A stretch of DNA of 11,495 bases from Theodoxus fluviatilis (GCA_034096865.1 JAWQFJ010020273.1:32501-43995); one strand, 5' to 3'. Positions 1 through 7,519 are shown, counted from the first letter of the stretch. A program made the numbers and translations. The notes: a model not told the origin generated them from the sequence alone.

Positions 1-148
1 ATTTCTGGAACTATGATTTTCATGTATTATATAGAGTGTCATCGATACATTGGCTTTCTAGAGCGTACTATGTGTTTGGCAACACATTCCTCCACGCCTT
101 CCTTTTTTAGGAAAGTCACTTTCACTCAGTTTTTGCTCTGCTATAATT

Positions 149-169
149 GCCCCCCCCCCCCTTCTCCCC
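149..169. repeat. C-rich tract
   Basis: A run of about eleven C followed by further short C blocks lies in otherwise AT-rich non-coding DNA. It is G-rich on the minus strand. Nothing else is recognisable in bases 1-406: short frames on both strands are broken by stops and resemble no protein family. Confidence 0.7.
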
Positions 170-406
170 GTCCCAGATCACTCAGTTTTCCTACACTTAC
201 TAATTAAGACAAACATCAATAATTTACCCAGCTGTAATTTAAACTACCAGACGCCACTGATAACCATGCCAGCCACCCCAATGAAGACAATCCAAATTAG
301 ATACCCTTAACTATGGGATATGTTTCCTCTAAATCTATATTTGCCTACTTTGTATAGATCTTCTGATTAAGTTGGAATTGGGTACACACATACAACTTAT
401 GTAATG

Positions 407-499
407 AGGTGCACCTATCACCGAGTGTATTGTACATCTACTGTGTTCATGTCATAAGGTGCACTATCACCAAGTGTATTGTACATCTGCTGTGCTCAT
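407..499. repeat. Tandem duplication, period 50 bp
   Basis: Two adjacent copies of a 43-44 bp sequence sit at 407-450 and 457-499. Both carry the core AGTGTATTGTACATCT, preceded by AGGTGCAC and followed by a CTGTG(T/C)TCAT end. They differ by one single-base indel and a few substitutions, so the duplication is fairly recent. Short plus-strand frames run through it but show no family similarity. Confidence 0.85.
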
Positions 500-1171
500 C
501 CTCTATTCAGTTATCCCCGCTTCTGTCTCTCCCACCCCCCTATCCTGTGTGTCAGACCTCTCTCCAACCCCCCCTTCCCCATCCTTTCTGTAAGGCAAGC
601 TGACCAGCTGACCGCTCTGCGACCCCTCCTCTGCTGTGGTCTGATTGTCGGTGCAGCTGCCCTGTCAGTCACTCCTTACATTAGCGTGACCCCTGGCTAG
701 TGAGCCGTTCTCCCACTCTGGCATCTGAATTGTAACATTTTGACTATAAATCTGATGTTTCCTCTCAAGTAAGACAACCACTTGCAACGGCATATGATTC
801 ATTCAATAGACTGTGTTATGCTGAATGAGGCAACATTTGTAAGAAGTAATTTCAAAGCGAGTTCAATTAAGTAATCTCTGTTTTCTTCCAAATAGAAGCA
901 CGACCCGGGAGCCATGGTTAGGATCTGTGGAACAATCCACACCCTGGCTCCTGTGAGGTCCGTGCATCCGCTTGATAAGGGGGAGACGGCACACAGCCAG
1001 AGAGACCATCTCACCACCCGGGTCCAGAAGTTCATTTACTAAGAGCTTGTACCAACGGCCAATAAAGAGTGGAAAGTAACTCGACTTCGCTCCTGCGTCT
1101 TACTTGACTCCAACATTACCACCGACCACCACACTTACATGTCAGCACAGATATCGGCAACATCCTTGCTT
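500..1171. other. Non-coding stretch, nothing recognised
   Basis: The first part, about 505-600, is pyrimidine-rich on the plus strand. Frames of 60-80 codons exist on both strands but do not resemble known families. I looked here on the minus strand for the exon following E6, which would need a phase-1 acceptor and cadherin, membrane or tail sequence, and found no convincing candidate. Confidence 0.5.
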
Positions 1172-1194
1172 CACACACACACGCGCGCGCACAG

Positions 1195-1245
<51 letters not shown>
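1172..1245. repeat. (CA)n microsatellite with CG interruptions
   Basis: An alternating CA dinucleotide array is broken near its left end by a short CGCGCG block. On the minus strand it reads as poly-GT and gives a meaningless Cys/Val run in a short frame. Confidence 0.97.
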
Positions 1246-1246
<1 letters not shown>

Positions 1247-1309
1247 CCAGCCAAATTATTTCTAAACATTCAATAGATACAACTGACCAACAGTAACGCA
1301 TTTGTTGTG

Positions 1310-1567
1310 TCAGTGGTGATCAAGGCTCTTCCAGATTGTGTCCTGTCTTGAGTGGAATGGGTTCACTAGATGTGGTCCAAAAGTTACAAAAGCACTTCTG
1401 GGGACTTCCATCTCTCTAGCAACACAAATGTGACTATGTCCATCCAGGAGACGTGCAATCATTCTTTGTCGATTTTCAGGTGTCAAAGACCTTCCACGAT
1501 TGTTATAACGGCCTGCGCGCTCAAACATACTCTCCGCATATTTGTCAAGACATGATGTTCGCATCAA
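1310..1567 (-). pseudogene. Remnant of a helix-turn-helix transposase-like frame
   Basis: This 85-codon minus-strand frame contains, at about residues 18-60, a segment resembling the paired-like or Tc1/mariner-type helix-turn-helix of transposases. Visible pieces are RGRSLTPENRQRMIARLL followed by GHSHICVAREMEVPRSAF, which fits the usual helix, GxS turn and IAxxxxVSxxxV recognition helix. Beyond residue 60 the similarity is lost and the frame stops, so no catalytic DDE domain is present. No inverted repeats could be matched at the edges. I read it as the decayed N-terminal piece of a DNA transposon. An unrelated chance frame remains possible. Confidence 0.35.
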
Positions 1568-1613
1568 TGGAGTTCATGAGACGCATGTATTGTGGACAAT
1601 TAAAGATTGTTCC

Positions 1614-1653
<40 letters not shown>

Positions 1654-1654
1654 G
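1614..1654. repeat. (GTT)n microsatellite
   Basis: An uninterrupted GTT trinucleotide array of about 13 to 14 copies. On the plus strand it gives a poly-valine run in a short frame that has no other protein-like character. Confidence 0.97.
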
Positions 1655-2070
1655 AAGTCATGAAAACTAGGCACTTTGGGGGTCATTCGAAGACCATCAA
1701 CCCGGTATGTCGTAAGGAACTGATGCAATATCTGATTAAAAGTCCGGTCTCCTGTTGTCTGTCCCAAGGGCTACAGCAAGGCTGCTCCATCAAATGGAAA
1801 CTGTTTCGGAGATTCATGATAACATCATATTTTCATGTGACATATCAAATGCTTTCTTGAGTCTAAACTACTGCTCAGCAGCATGATTATATATGCATGT
1901 ATGTATTTTCAGTCTAACCCGCGCCATTTATCACATTGTATAAATAGCTCATGGTGCAACATGCTCTCTGACGAGGTGAGTCTTGTGGCAACTTTTGAAA
2001 GTGGTCAAGCATGGCGAAGACCTCAGGGAGAAAGGAAGCTGGTTCCATGATTAGTTCAAGCTTTACTCAC
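1655..2070. other. Intronic stretch after exon E6, nothing recognised
   Basis: This lies downstream of E6 in the direction of the cadherin gene, so it is probably intron. It contains a plus-strand TATAAATAG string near 1939 and a GAG|GTGAGT donor-like string near 1978. The two do not combine into a believable exon. Confidence 0.4.
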
Positions 2071-2230
2071 CTGATAGCATCAGTCTGCGTGGCGGGTCGT
2101 TAGCGTCAGTGAGGGTGACAGGGAGGGAAAACTCTCGACTGCGAGGCGGAGTGCCCGAATCTGTCACCAGCACTTGCAGTGTGACCTGATGACCCGCCAC
2201 TGTCTCGTAGTCTAAGGCCGTGGAACCCAC
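2071..2230 (-). CDS. Cadherin-repeat gene, exon E6 (second half of repeat D)
   Basis: The exon supplies the C-terminal half of an extracellular cadherin (calcium-dependent adhesion) repeat. It has 53 codons plus one base. The frame reads VGSTALDYE, then VTDSGTPPR, and ends at VTLTDANDPPRRLMLS. These are the LDYE, DSG and DANDPP calcium-binding motifs of the fold. The acceptor is strong: a long pyrimidine run ends in CTACTGCAG|GTG at 2231. The donor CAG|GTGAGT at 2070 is ideal. Entry is phase 0, matching E5, and exit is phase 1, unlike every other exon here. That change suggests a different kind of domain or a new exon module follows. No start codon lies in this frame within the exon. The next exon is not recognisable in the window. 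Confidence 0.9.
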
Positions 2231-2735
2231 CTGCAGTAGGCGAAGGTAAAAGGAAAAGGTGTGGTTTTAAATAGCGACTCACCCCCCATATATCAGGTTC
2301 AAACCGCTTCACACTTTACCCTGATCATTAGCCCGCTTGACCAATCTTTTACTGGCACCTGACGACAAACATTTTGACTGACCCACACAGATATCAGCAC
2401 CATCTCCAGTCCCTGGTAATTATTCCAATTCGACCCTGGCTCACGGACGCGTCAAGGGTAATTCACATTGCAGTGTGCCAACGCTTCCCTAACCGATACC
2501 CAGTTTTACTCCTCGGTGGGGTGACCCAAAGTGAGTTGAGCACTTTGCCCGATGATGCAATTCTAGGACTTATGCAGCTTTGAACATCGCACTAACAAAC
2601 TGCAAGCGAAGAGGAGTAGGCGCTCTGACCAGGGTACTGAAGCCATGACACGAGGCAATGGTGCTTCTTTCCTACTGGGACTTTCCACTCATTGATGTTT
2701 GCTGAAAATGTATCACCTGGTCATCTGGCTATTCT
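2231..2735. other. Intron E5-E6, part without recognised content
   Basis: Bases 2231-2262 form the pyrimidine-rich (minus strand) 3' end of the intron ahead of E6. The remainder has only short unremarkable frames on both strands. Confidence 0.5.
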
Positions 2736-3192
2736 ACTGTTACTCCATCACCATCTCAACCCATCAGCAGACTTTGGAGCCTCGCTGGGTCGTCGAACTG
2801 CGTCGTCTACAGCCGTAGAACCTCACAGGGAAACGGCAATGCATACTGGAATTCCTCTCAGGCGTACTCAGGGGTTTGTCTGGAGCTGTTTGGGGCTGGG
2901 GCTTCCTGCCTGCCCACCTCTCCCATACAAACATCTGCTGCTTCTGGGCACTTCACACATTTTGTCTCCAAACGCTCCTGTCCTGTGCGATGGTCTCCCA
3001 TGAATCGCAGTTGATGGACACCACATTTAGGTCCTGCTTACTCTTGTTCCCGAATCGTAGTTGTGGGCGGCCCTGAGGTCCATTGCCTTCTGCAAGCTCA
3101 CCACATAGAGGGTCTTTGTAAGTTCTTCCATCCCTCATGGAGCTCACATGTCCAAGCCACCGGAAAGGTTGCATGGAAAGCCAGATACTCAA
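2735..3192 (-). pseudogene. LINE retrotransposon remnant, C-terminal end of reverse transcriptase ORF
   Basis: The minus-strand frame from 3192 to 2953 (79 codons) carries the conserved tail found after the reverse transcriptase domain in many animal non-LTR retrotransposons. In order it shows RWLGHVSSMRDGR (residues 11-23), GEL at 31-33, GRPQLRF (41-47), then DL, DSWE and DRSVWRQ near the end. In intact family members this is followed by a Cys/His zinc finger and a stop. Here the frame stops at 2953. Continuing the same frame past that stop gives only a weak Cys-containing segment to about 2735. No reverse transcriptase catalytic motif or endonuclease is present, so this is a 5'-truncated, decayed insertion. 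It lies in intron E5-E6 in the same orientation as the cadherin gene. The left edge is approximate and no poly-A tail or target duplication was identified. Confidence 0.75.
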
Positions 3193-3573
3193 TCATCTTC
3201 TCTTCCATAGAAACATTGATTATCCAATGGTAATCGTTCCACGAAGCATTTAATACGTTCAAAGATATAATATTTTGCGCATGAGTGAGGGGAAAGATAG
3301 AGAAGGTGGTAGAACAATTGACAAAAATAATGGTGGTCAAAAATGCAAACAAATGGAAAGGAAAATTAGAATGACATACCAGAATATCAGACGGAAGAAT
3401 GATCAAAAGTACGCTTTTAAGACAAAAGAGTGTGATGTTATTGAATGAATATAAAGATAAAGAGGGCACTGAACAAAGGATTGAAGAAAAGATAGATGGA
3501 AAAGTAATTCAGTCTATTTATTGTTGAAGCAGTTCTACTTTCCTTCACTAACACCATTAATTGCTGCGCTCAC
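3193..3573. other. Intron E5-E6, 5' part, AT- and purine-rich
   Basis: This block follows the E5 donor and is rich in A and G on the plus strand. Its longest minus-strand frame, about 120 codons, has no family resemblance. Nothing functional is visible beyond the intron start itself. Confidence 0.5.
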
Positions 3574-3714
3574 CTGCAGCTGGTTTCCAGCGACCTTGAA
3601 CTTCTGATGGGCGCTGTCGATGAGGGTGAAGGTGAAGGTCTGTGACTCGGAGCTGTCTGGGTCGGTGGCAAACAATCTTCCTACCAACGTTCCCTCGGGA
3701 CTGTTCTCGGCCAC
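3574..3714 (-). CDS. Cadherin-repeat gene, exon E5 (first half of repeat D)
   Basis: The exon has 47 codons and starts a cadherin repeat with VAENSPEGTLVG, the usual N-terminal strand and glutamate site. It continues with ATDPDSSES, a DxD-type calcium motif, and ends FKVAGNQLQ just before the mid-domain intron. The donor CTGCAG|GTGAGC at 3573 is strong. The acceptor is inferred as GTGAAG|GTGGCC at 3715. It is the only AG between an upstream in-frame stop (TGA near 3730) and the domain, but it lacks a pyrimidine tract. With it, E4 and E5 join in phase 0 to give DLLLDNDR-VAENSPEG, a normal linker. The exon is compact and shows no frame damage. Repeat D is completed by E6. Confidence 0.85.
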
Positions 3715-4339
3715 CTTCACCATATACGGTCATAATGCATAATCATTTGCATGAAATTCATTCTCCGTTGACCTTCCGCTAAAACGCTCAGTTATATGTA
3801 TTCTGTCTGTATTCGAAATATTTGTGTGTTAATTAAAAACCAGAATTCGAGAGAGAAGTAAGGTTTTTCTGCTACGATGTACGGGGGTGACCGGGTGGGG
3901 GTGGGGGAACCTACGAAAATGAAGAGACACACACCAAGTAAAAAGGGAACAAATAGCTTTGAACGATGGGATTTTCTTATTATTAAGTGTTGCCATCGTT
4001 GTCGTCGCTTCGTCGTAATTGTCGTTACAGTTGTGTTTGTACAGACGTCAGGTCATTCTGAACACAGAGATGTAGTATCTCTGACACAGGTTGGTCACGT
4101 GACTTCGAATCCACATTCCAATGATTCTACCAATCAAAATTTAACATGATCAGAAGACCATTGAGAGTAAAAAGAGGCGATTCTATTTCACTCCAATTAT
4201 TTATCCCGATAGATAAACACAAATTTGGTGTTCTAATAAAACTAATCTATGAGATTTTCAGGAAATCATTTGAGAACTACTTTAGCGCGAACGTGTCTAT
4301 ACGGTTGCAAACTGCCTTGAGCACGTGCGATTGTGTATA
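3715..4339. other. Intron E4-E5, part left of the Tigger element
   Basis: The block holds one guanine-run cluster at 3883-3907 (described separately) and otherwise AT-rich DNA with short frames. No exon-like sequence with cadherin motifs is visible on the minus strand. Confidence 0.5.
3883..3907 (+). other. G-quadruplex-type motif
   Basis: Four guanine runs of 5, 3, 5 and 5 bases, separated by loops of 5, 1 and 1 bases, meet the standard four-run rule for an intramolecular quadruplex on the plus strand. It is antisense to the cadherin transcript and lies in an intron. Confidence 0.6.
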
Positions 4340-4348
4340 TACAGTAGT

Positions 4349-4403
4349 CGCCGCTTATTAAAAACACATTGGGACCGAACAAAAGTGTTTTTAATAAGCG
4401 GCG
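4349..4403. repeat. Perfect 19-bp foldback at the left end of the Tigger element
   Basis: CGCCGCTTATTAAAAACAC at 4349-4367 is exactly reverse-complemented at 4385-4403, leaving a 17-base loop. The outer arm belongs to the terminal inverted repeat and the inner arm encodes the last residues and stop of the transposase-derived frame. It probably arose when the internal deletion joined to a second, inverted copy of the end sequence. Confidence 0.9.
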
Positions 4404-4858
4404 TTTTTATTAACCGGCACTTCCCGCTTCACCAAGCCGTTGCGTTTCTTCCACCTGTTAAACCACCCATTTGTAGCTTTGAATTCGGAGCGACCAAGCT
4501 GGGAAGCAATCTGTTCCGCCTTCTGACACAGGATTGGGCCGTTTACAGGTGTGTTGCGCGCTTGGATAGAGTCGAACCACCGCTTTAAGCCATCTTCTGT
4601 CTCTTTATCCTTCCCGCAGCGCCGACGCTTCCTTTGGCCTTGACTGGAGCCCTCTGCGATATCAGCCCTAAGTTCATCTTCTTTTTTCAGTGTCTGGCAC
4701 AGAAATGATGCCGACACACCCAAAATGTCAGCACCCTCCCTCAAACTTTTAGAATTTAGCTCTCGGTAGCGATCAAGCAAGTCCACTTTGTCTTTGGGTG
4801 TCATTTCTGTTCTTTTTCTTTTCTTTGGAGCTGAAGTTAAAGCCATTTTCTGATTCAC
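4391..4858 (-). CDS. Truncated Tigger/CENP-B-type transposase, DNA-binding domains only
   Basis: This 155-codon frame has no internal stop. It begins with a basic PKKRKR segment at residues 11-16, a likely nuclear signal. A pipsqueak/CENP-B-type helix-turn-helix follows at about 17-68 (TPKDKVDLLDRYREL, then SLREGADILGVSASFL). A second basic cluster, QRKRRR, lies at 75-80. The second DNA-binding domain (Tc5/CENP-B type) covers about 88-145, with W94, the NTPVNGPIL block at 102-110 and FKATNGWFNRWKKR at 126-139. In the family a DDE integrase domain of several hundred residues should follow. Here the frame instead enters end-repeat sequence and stops after NKNAAY. The product, if made, could bind transposon ends but not cut. 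Whether it is expressed is unknown. The start is the first ATG after the leader; a second ATG five codons later is an alternative. Confidence 0.82.
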   Translation of the reverse strand: MNQKMALTSAPKKRKRTEMTPKDKVDLLDRYRELNSKSLREGADILGVSASFLCQTLKKEDELRADIAEGSSQGQRKRRRCGKDKETEDGLKRWFDSIQARNTPVNGPILCQKAEQIASQLGRSEFKATNGWFNRWKKRNGLVKREVPVNKNAAY

Positions 4859-4889
4859 TGCTTATCCAGCGAGACTAGACAGTGTTGAA

Positions 4890-4981
4890 TTGACATCTGA
4901 CGGTTTGCTGACAAGGGTGTAATCACTGTTCACACAAACGCTGAAGCGTCTTTAGTTGTCATCTAACGGTTTGCTGACAAG
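4890..4981. repeat. Direct repeat in the Tigger leader
   Basis: A 26-bp sequence ending CGGTTTGCTGACAAG occurs at 4890-4915 and again at 4956-4981, with two mismatches and a 66-bp period. It lies just upstream of the transposase-like frame, inside the element. It could be a subterminal binding site or a local duplication. Confidence 0.85.
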
Positions 4982-5182
4982 AATTCACAACCAGAGATCG
5001 ACTCTGACCCTCCGAACAGCGAGAAAAAGAACAGAAAGTGTTTTTATTAAACGGCGCCTGTATATTTAATAACCGGCGCAATTTTACATATGTTATATAG
5101 TGGTAAATCCGGACCGGACCAACTGTGTGTAAAAAACGGCTGTTTTTATTAACCGCGTGTTTTATAGGCGGCGACTACTGTA

Positions 5183-6084
5183 GTAATACACGCGATCTTT
5201 GGACCTACTATAAACGCAGCGAAAAGGATTCCTATGGGTCCGGGCTGGTTTCGTGAATCTATGGTTATACTCTCGCAAGTAAATGCTTTCTGGCCGGAAC
5301 CTGTGGTCTAACTGCCTTCACACTGTTTGACGAGCTCCACACTTCGATCATTCGTGTATCCACTGATGGAGTCAGTAAGTGATTTAACCTACATTCCGTC
5401 TGTGTTGAACGTTAATCGAATGGAAGTTTCTTCTGTAGGAATCCGTCCGATTCCGAAGTTCGATATTATCGGATAGCTCAGAAGCAGTTTTTCTAAGTTT
5501 AATCCTTCTAAGCATACATTAAATTAATGATTCCTCATCAGCAAAAGCACTCAGTGGGTTTCTGTGTGTATCGAAGATTATGCAGACGGGATTGGTTGCC
5601 TTACTCGCTCAATGAAGTATAAATATTGCTGTTGTATTCAAAGTCCTTATAATTAGTAGAGTTCACAATATTACACTCTTGTGATTCGAATTTTACCGCA
5701 TACAAGTTTTACATTCATGGGAAATCGATGTTTAGAAAATGAACTGACGGAAAAATGGCTGCCAGTATGGAGTGTATCACAACAAGCGGAGGAATACACT
5801 CACGATGTGATATGGCATTCAGCGTGGCTGTTCAGAACGGTGGTATGCATGTTATGGAAGAATTTAGGCTATCACGTGACCAACCTGTTGCTGAGACTAT
5901 ATTCACTAGTCTCAGCCACGCTGAATGACGTCAGGTTTTACCGTCCATTCTTTACGCTCACTTTTTGTGGACGCAACCGAATTCTCAGTTGCCGACAAAT
6001 AATGAAAATGAAACAGACAGACAGACAAATAAAAGATTATATCTACGCCCATTCATCATTAAATGCAAAGACCATCACATTTAC
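5183..6084. other. Intron E4-E5, part right of the Tigger element
   Basis: AT-rich non-coding DNA with no recognised element. A plus-strand frame beginning at 5681 runs into the antisense of exon E4 and has no family resemblance. On the minus strand no further cadherin exon is visible, consistent with E4 and E5 joining directly. Confidence 0.5.
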
Positions 6085-6243
6085 CCTGTCGTTGTCAAGG
6101 AGGAGATCTTGTGGCGGCTCGTTTGCGTCCCTAACGACCACAATGATGGACTTGTTGTACTGGAGAGGTGGAGTGCCAGAGTCCCTGACTCCCAGCACAA
6201 GCTGGTGCTGATTTTTGGCCTCGAAGTCCAGCGGCTTCAGCAC
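6085..6243 (-). CDS. Cadherin-repeat gene, exon E4 (second half of repeat C)
   Basis: This 53-codon exon completes repeat C. It starts VLKPLDFEAKNQHQLVL, carrying the LDFE calcium motif, then GVRDSGTPPLQ. It ends VVVRDANEPPQDLLLDNDR, where DANEPP is the linker motif between repeats. The acceptor is TGCTTGCAG|GTG at 6244. The donor is AGG|GTAAAT at 6084, weaker than the others but giving phase 0 on both sides. Joined to E3 it yields [17 protein letters not shown], a very regular cadherin mid-domain. A 13-bp duplication (GTCTTGGCACGAA twice, 6261-6286) lies just inside the upstream intron. Confidence 0.92.
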
Positions 6244-6260
6244 CTGCAAGCACCCAGTAA

Positions 6261-6286
6261 GTCTTGGCACGAAGTCTTGGCACGAA
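6261..6286. repeat. 13-bp tandem duplication next to the E4 acceptor
   Basis: GTCTTGGCACGAA occurs twice head to tail, followed by a diverged partial third copy (GCGTTGGC). It lies 18 bp upstream of exon E4 on the transcribed side, within the region where the branch point and pyrimidine tract would be expected. Confidence 0.9.
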
Positions 6287-6465
6287 GCGTTGGCATAACG
6301 TGTTGTCTTGACTTTTGTAAACAAAGGTTGAAGCCTTGCAAGGCTCCTCAGCAACGAACGTTCAGTTATGTCTTCACTTGGTCGTGCTCCAACAAAAACC
6401 ATTCAAGAGGACAGTTAAAACCTTACGTAACCTCCAACGGCTGATGGGGAATGAAATTTTATCCA

Positions 6466-7077
6466 TGCATCAATCCATCCAACATTTATCGATCATTTAT
6501 CCGTCTATTAATCCAACTACTCCTCATTCATCCATCCATCTTTGGATCATCCACCAATCCATCCATATATTCATCCACCAATCATTCATCCGTTCTGGTA
6601 TCAATCTTCCATCCATCTATTCACCCATTCCCCTTCTATCCGTCCATCATCCATTGATCATCCATTCGTCGATTCAACCCTTCACCCATCGATCATTCAT
6701 CCATTCATTTATGGATCATTAATTCTTTAATCCAGTGATCCATTAATCTATCTATCGAGAACTTATTCGTTTATCTATCGATTATCCATTCATCCACCTA
6801 ATGTCCCTTTATCCATCCATTCATCTATTTACACATCTATACATCATTCATCCATCTATCCATCCATCGAGTTTTCAACCGGTCATCTATCCATCCATCC
6901 GTCCATTCATCCATCCATTCATCTATTTATCCATCTATATATCCATTCATTCATCTAGCCATCCAACGATTTTTCAACCGGTCATCCATCCATCCATCCG
7001 TCCATTCATCCATTCATCCATCCATCCATCTATCTATTCATCCATCCGTCCTACCATTCATCCACCCATCCATCAGT
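6466..7077. repeat. Degenerate (ATCC/ATTC)n array, about 600 bp
   Basis: The stretch is dominated by CATC, ATCC and ATTC tetramers with point changes. It reads as His/Pro/Ser/Ile-rich nonsense in plus-strand frames. Within it the sequence TTTTCAACCGGTCATC recurs at 6872-6887 and 6971-6986, followed in both copies by the same run of tetramers, showing a 99-bp segmental duplication. It fills most of intron E3-E4. Confidence 0.95.
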
Positions 7078-7113
7078 TCCACGCCTCTAATGATCTGCAC
7101 TACAAATGCCCAC

Positions 7114-7284
7114 CTTAAGCGTGTTGCCGTCTACTGAGAACAGGTCCGACTCCTGGGCTGCGATGAGGAAGGTGTGGCTCTGTCCGGAGTCTTCGTCCAC
7201 AGCCTTTAGAGTGCCCACCTCCACTGGGGCCACGCCCTCCCCCACTTCCACGTTGGACACGGACACGCCCCCAAACAGTATGTC
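7114..7284 (-). CDS. Cadherin-repeat gene, exon E3 (first half of repeat C)
   Basis: This 57-codon exon opens repeat C. It reads [20 protein letters not shown] at the start, then [19 protein letters not shown] with the DxD-type calcium motif, and ends [11 protein letters not shown] at the mid-domain intron. The acceptor is a strong CACTCCTGCAG|GAC at 7285 and the donor is AAG|GTGGGC at 7113; both ends are phase 0. Joined to E2 the linker reads DSNDPPK-DILFGG. The frame is also open upstream through the intron and the 13-bp minisatellite, but the splice sites and the cadherin alignment place the exon boundary here. A decayed copy of its first part lies at 7385-7519. Confidence 0.92.
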
Positions 7285-7384
7285 CTGCAGGAGTGTCAAC
7301 GAGGCGTGAAGTGAGAGGGTCAGGTGGAGGGTGGGGTGAGAGGGAGGAGTGGAAGGGCAAGATGACGTGTGATGTGAAGTGTGA

Positions 7385-7519
7385 ATAAACTTTAACTCCA
7401 CGGAAGTTGTGTCCTTGCCCACCTTCAGTATGGACATGGACACGCCCCTCCCCCCTCCCCTTTCTCCCTCCATCCCCCCAAGCCCCCATCCCCCCACCCC
7501 CTTTCCCCCGCAGCACGTC
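7385..7519 (-). pseudogene. Decayed partial duplicate of exon E3
   Basis: On the minus strand, an acceptor-like TTGACCACAG at 7520 is followed by GACGTGCTGCGGGGG, matching the start of E3 (GACATACTGTTTGGGGG). After a G-rich expansion comes CGTGTCCATGTCCATACTGAAGG with further sequence to GTGGAG, matching the E3 stretch CGTGTCCGTGTCC through GTGGAG. The translated match is VSMSILKVGKDTTSVE against [16 protein letters not shown]. The two matching parts are in different frames and the 3' half of the exon, with its donor, is missing. It is therefore a non-functional relic of a local tandem exon duplication. Confidence 0.7.
7445..7511 (-). other. G-rich tract (minus strand), quadruplex-prone
   Basis: The plus strand is almost wholly C with some T and A, giving about ten runs of three or more G on the minus strand, which is the sense strand of the cadherin pre-mRNA. 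It lies inside the decayed exon copy and accounts for the extra length and frame shift there. Confidence 0.75.

Larger units (their letters stand above)
4342..5180 (-). mobile_element. pogo/Tigger-type DNA transposon, internally deleted, 839 bp
   Basis: The element is bounded by inverted repeats. The left end starts CAGTAGTCGCCGCTTATT and the right end, read on the minus strand, starts CAGTAGTCGCCGCCTATA. Both are flanked by TA (4340-4341 and 5181-5182), the target duplication typical of the Tc1/mariner/pogo superfamily. Inside are a minus-strand frame for the DNA-binding half of a transposase and about 320 bp of non-coding leader toward the right end. Motifs like TTTTTATTAACCGG recur near both ends (about 4403, 5040, 5065 and 5140), suggesting iterated binding sites. 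The catalytic DDE half is missing, so the copy is non-autonomous. It sits in intron E4-E5 in the same orientation as the cadherin gene. Confidence 0.88.

Noticed and set aside
799..1035. A 78-codon minus-strand frame as a possible cadherin tail exon
   Set aside because: No membrane segment, no cadherin motif and no phase-1 acceptor that joins it to E6.
1938..1982. Plus-strand TATAAATAG followed by ATG and a GAG|GTGAGT donor-like string
   Set aside because: The ATG lies closer to the TATA string than a normal transcription start would, and no partner exon is visible; probably coincidence.
2022..2070. A short intron after E6 using a pyrimidine-rich acceptor at CCCTGAG
   Set aside because: The intron would be only 49 bases and the joined frame stops after about five codons.
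4060..4112. TTCGAATCC string resembling a tRNA B box, as in a SINE
   Set aside because: No convincing A box at the right distance and no tRNA fold or poly-A tail.
5681..6444. Two overlapping plus-strand frames of 159-176 codons
   Set aside because: They overlap the antisense of exon E4 and its intron, and show no recognisable motif.
6336..7118. His/Pro/Ser/Ile-rich plus-strand frames
   Set aside because: They are translations of the ATCC-type tetranucleotide array and have no start context or family similarity.
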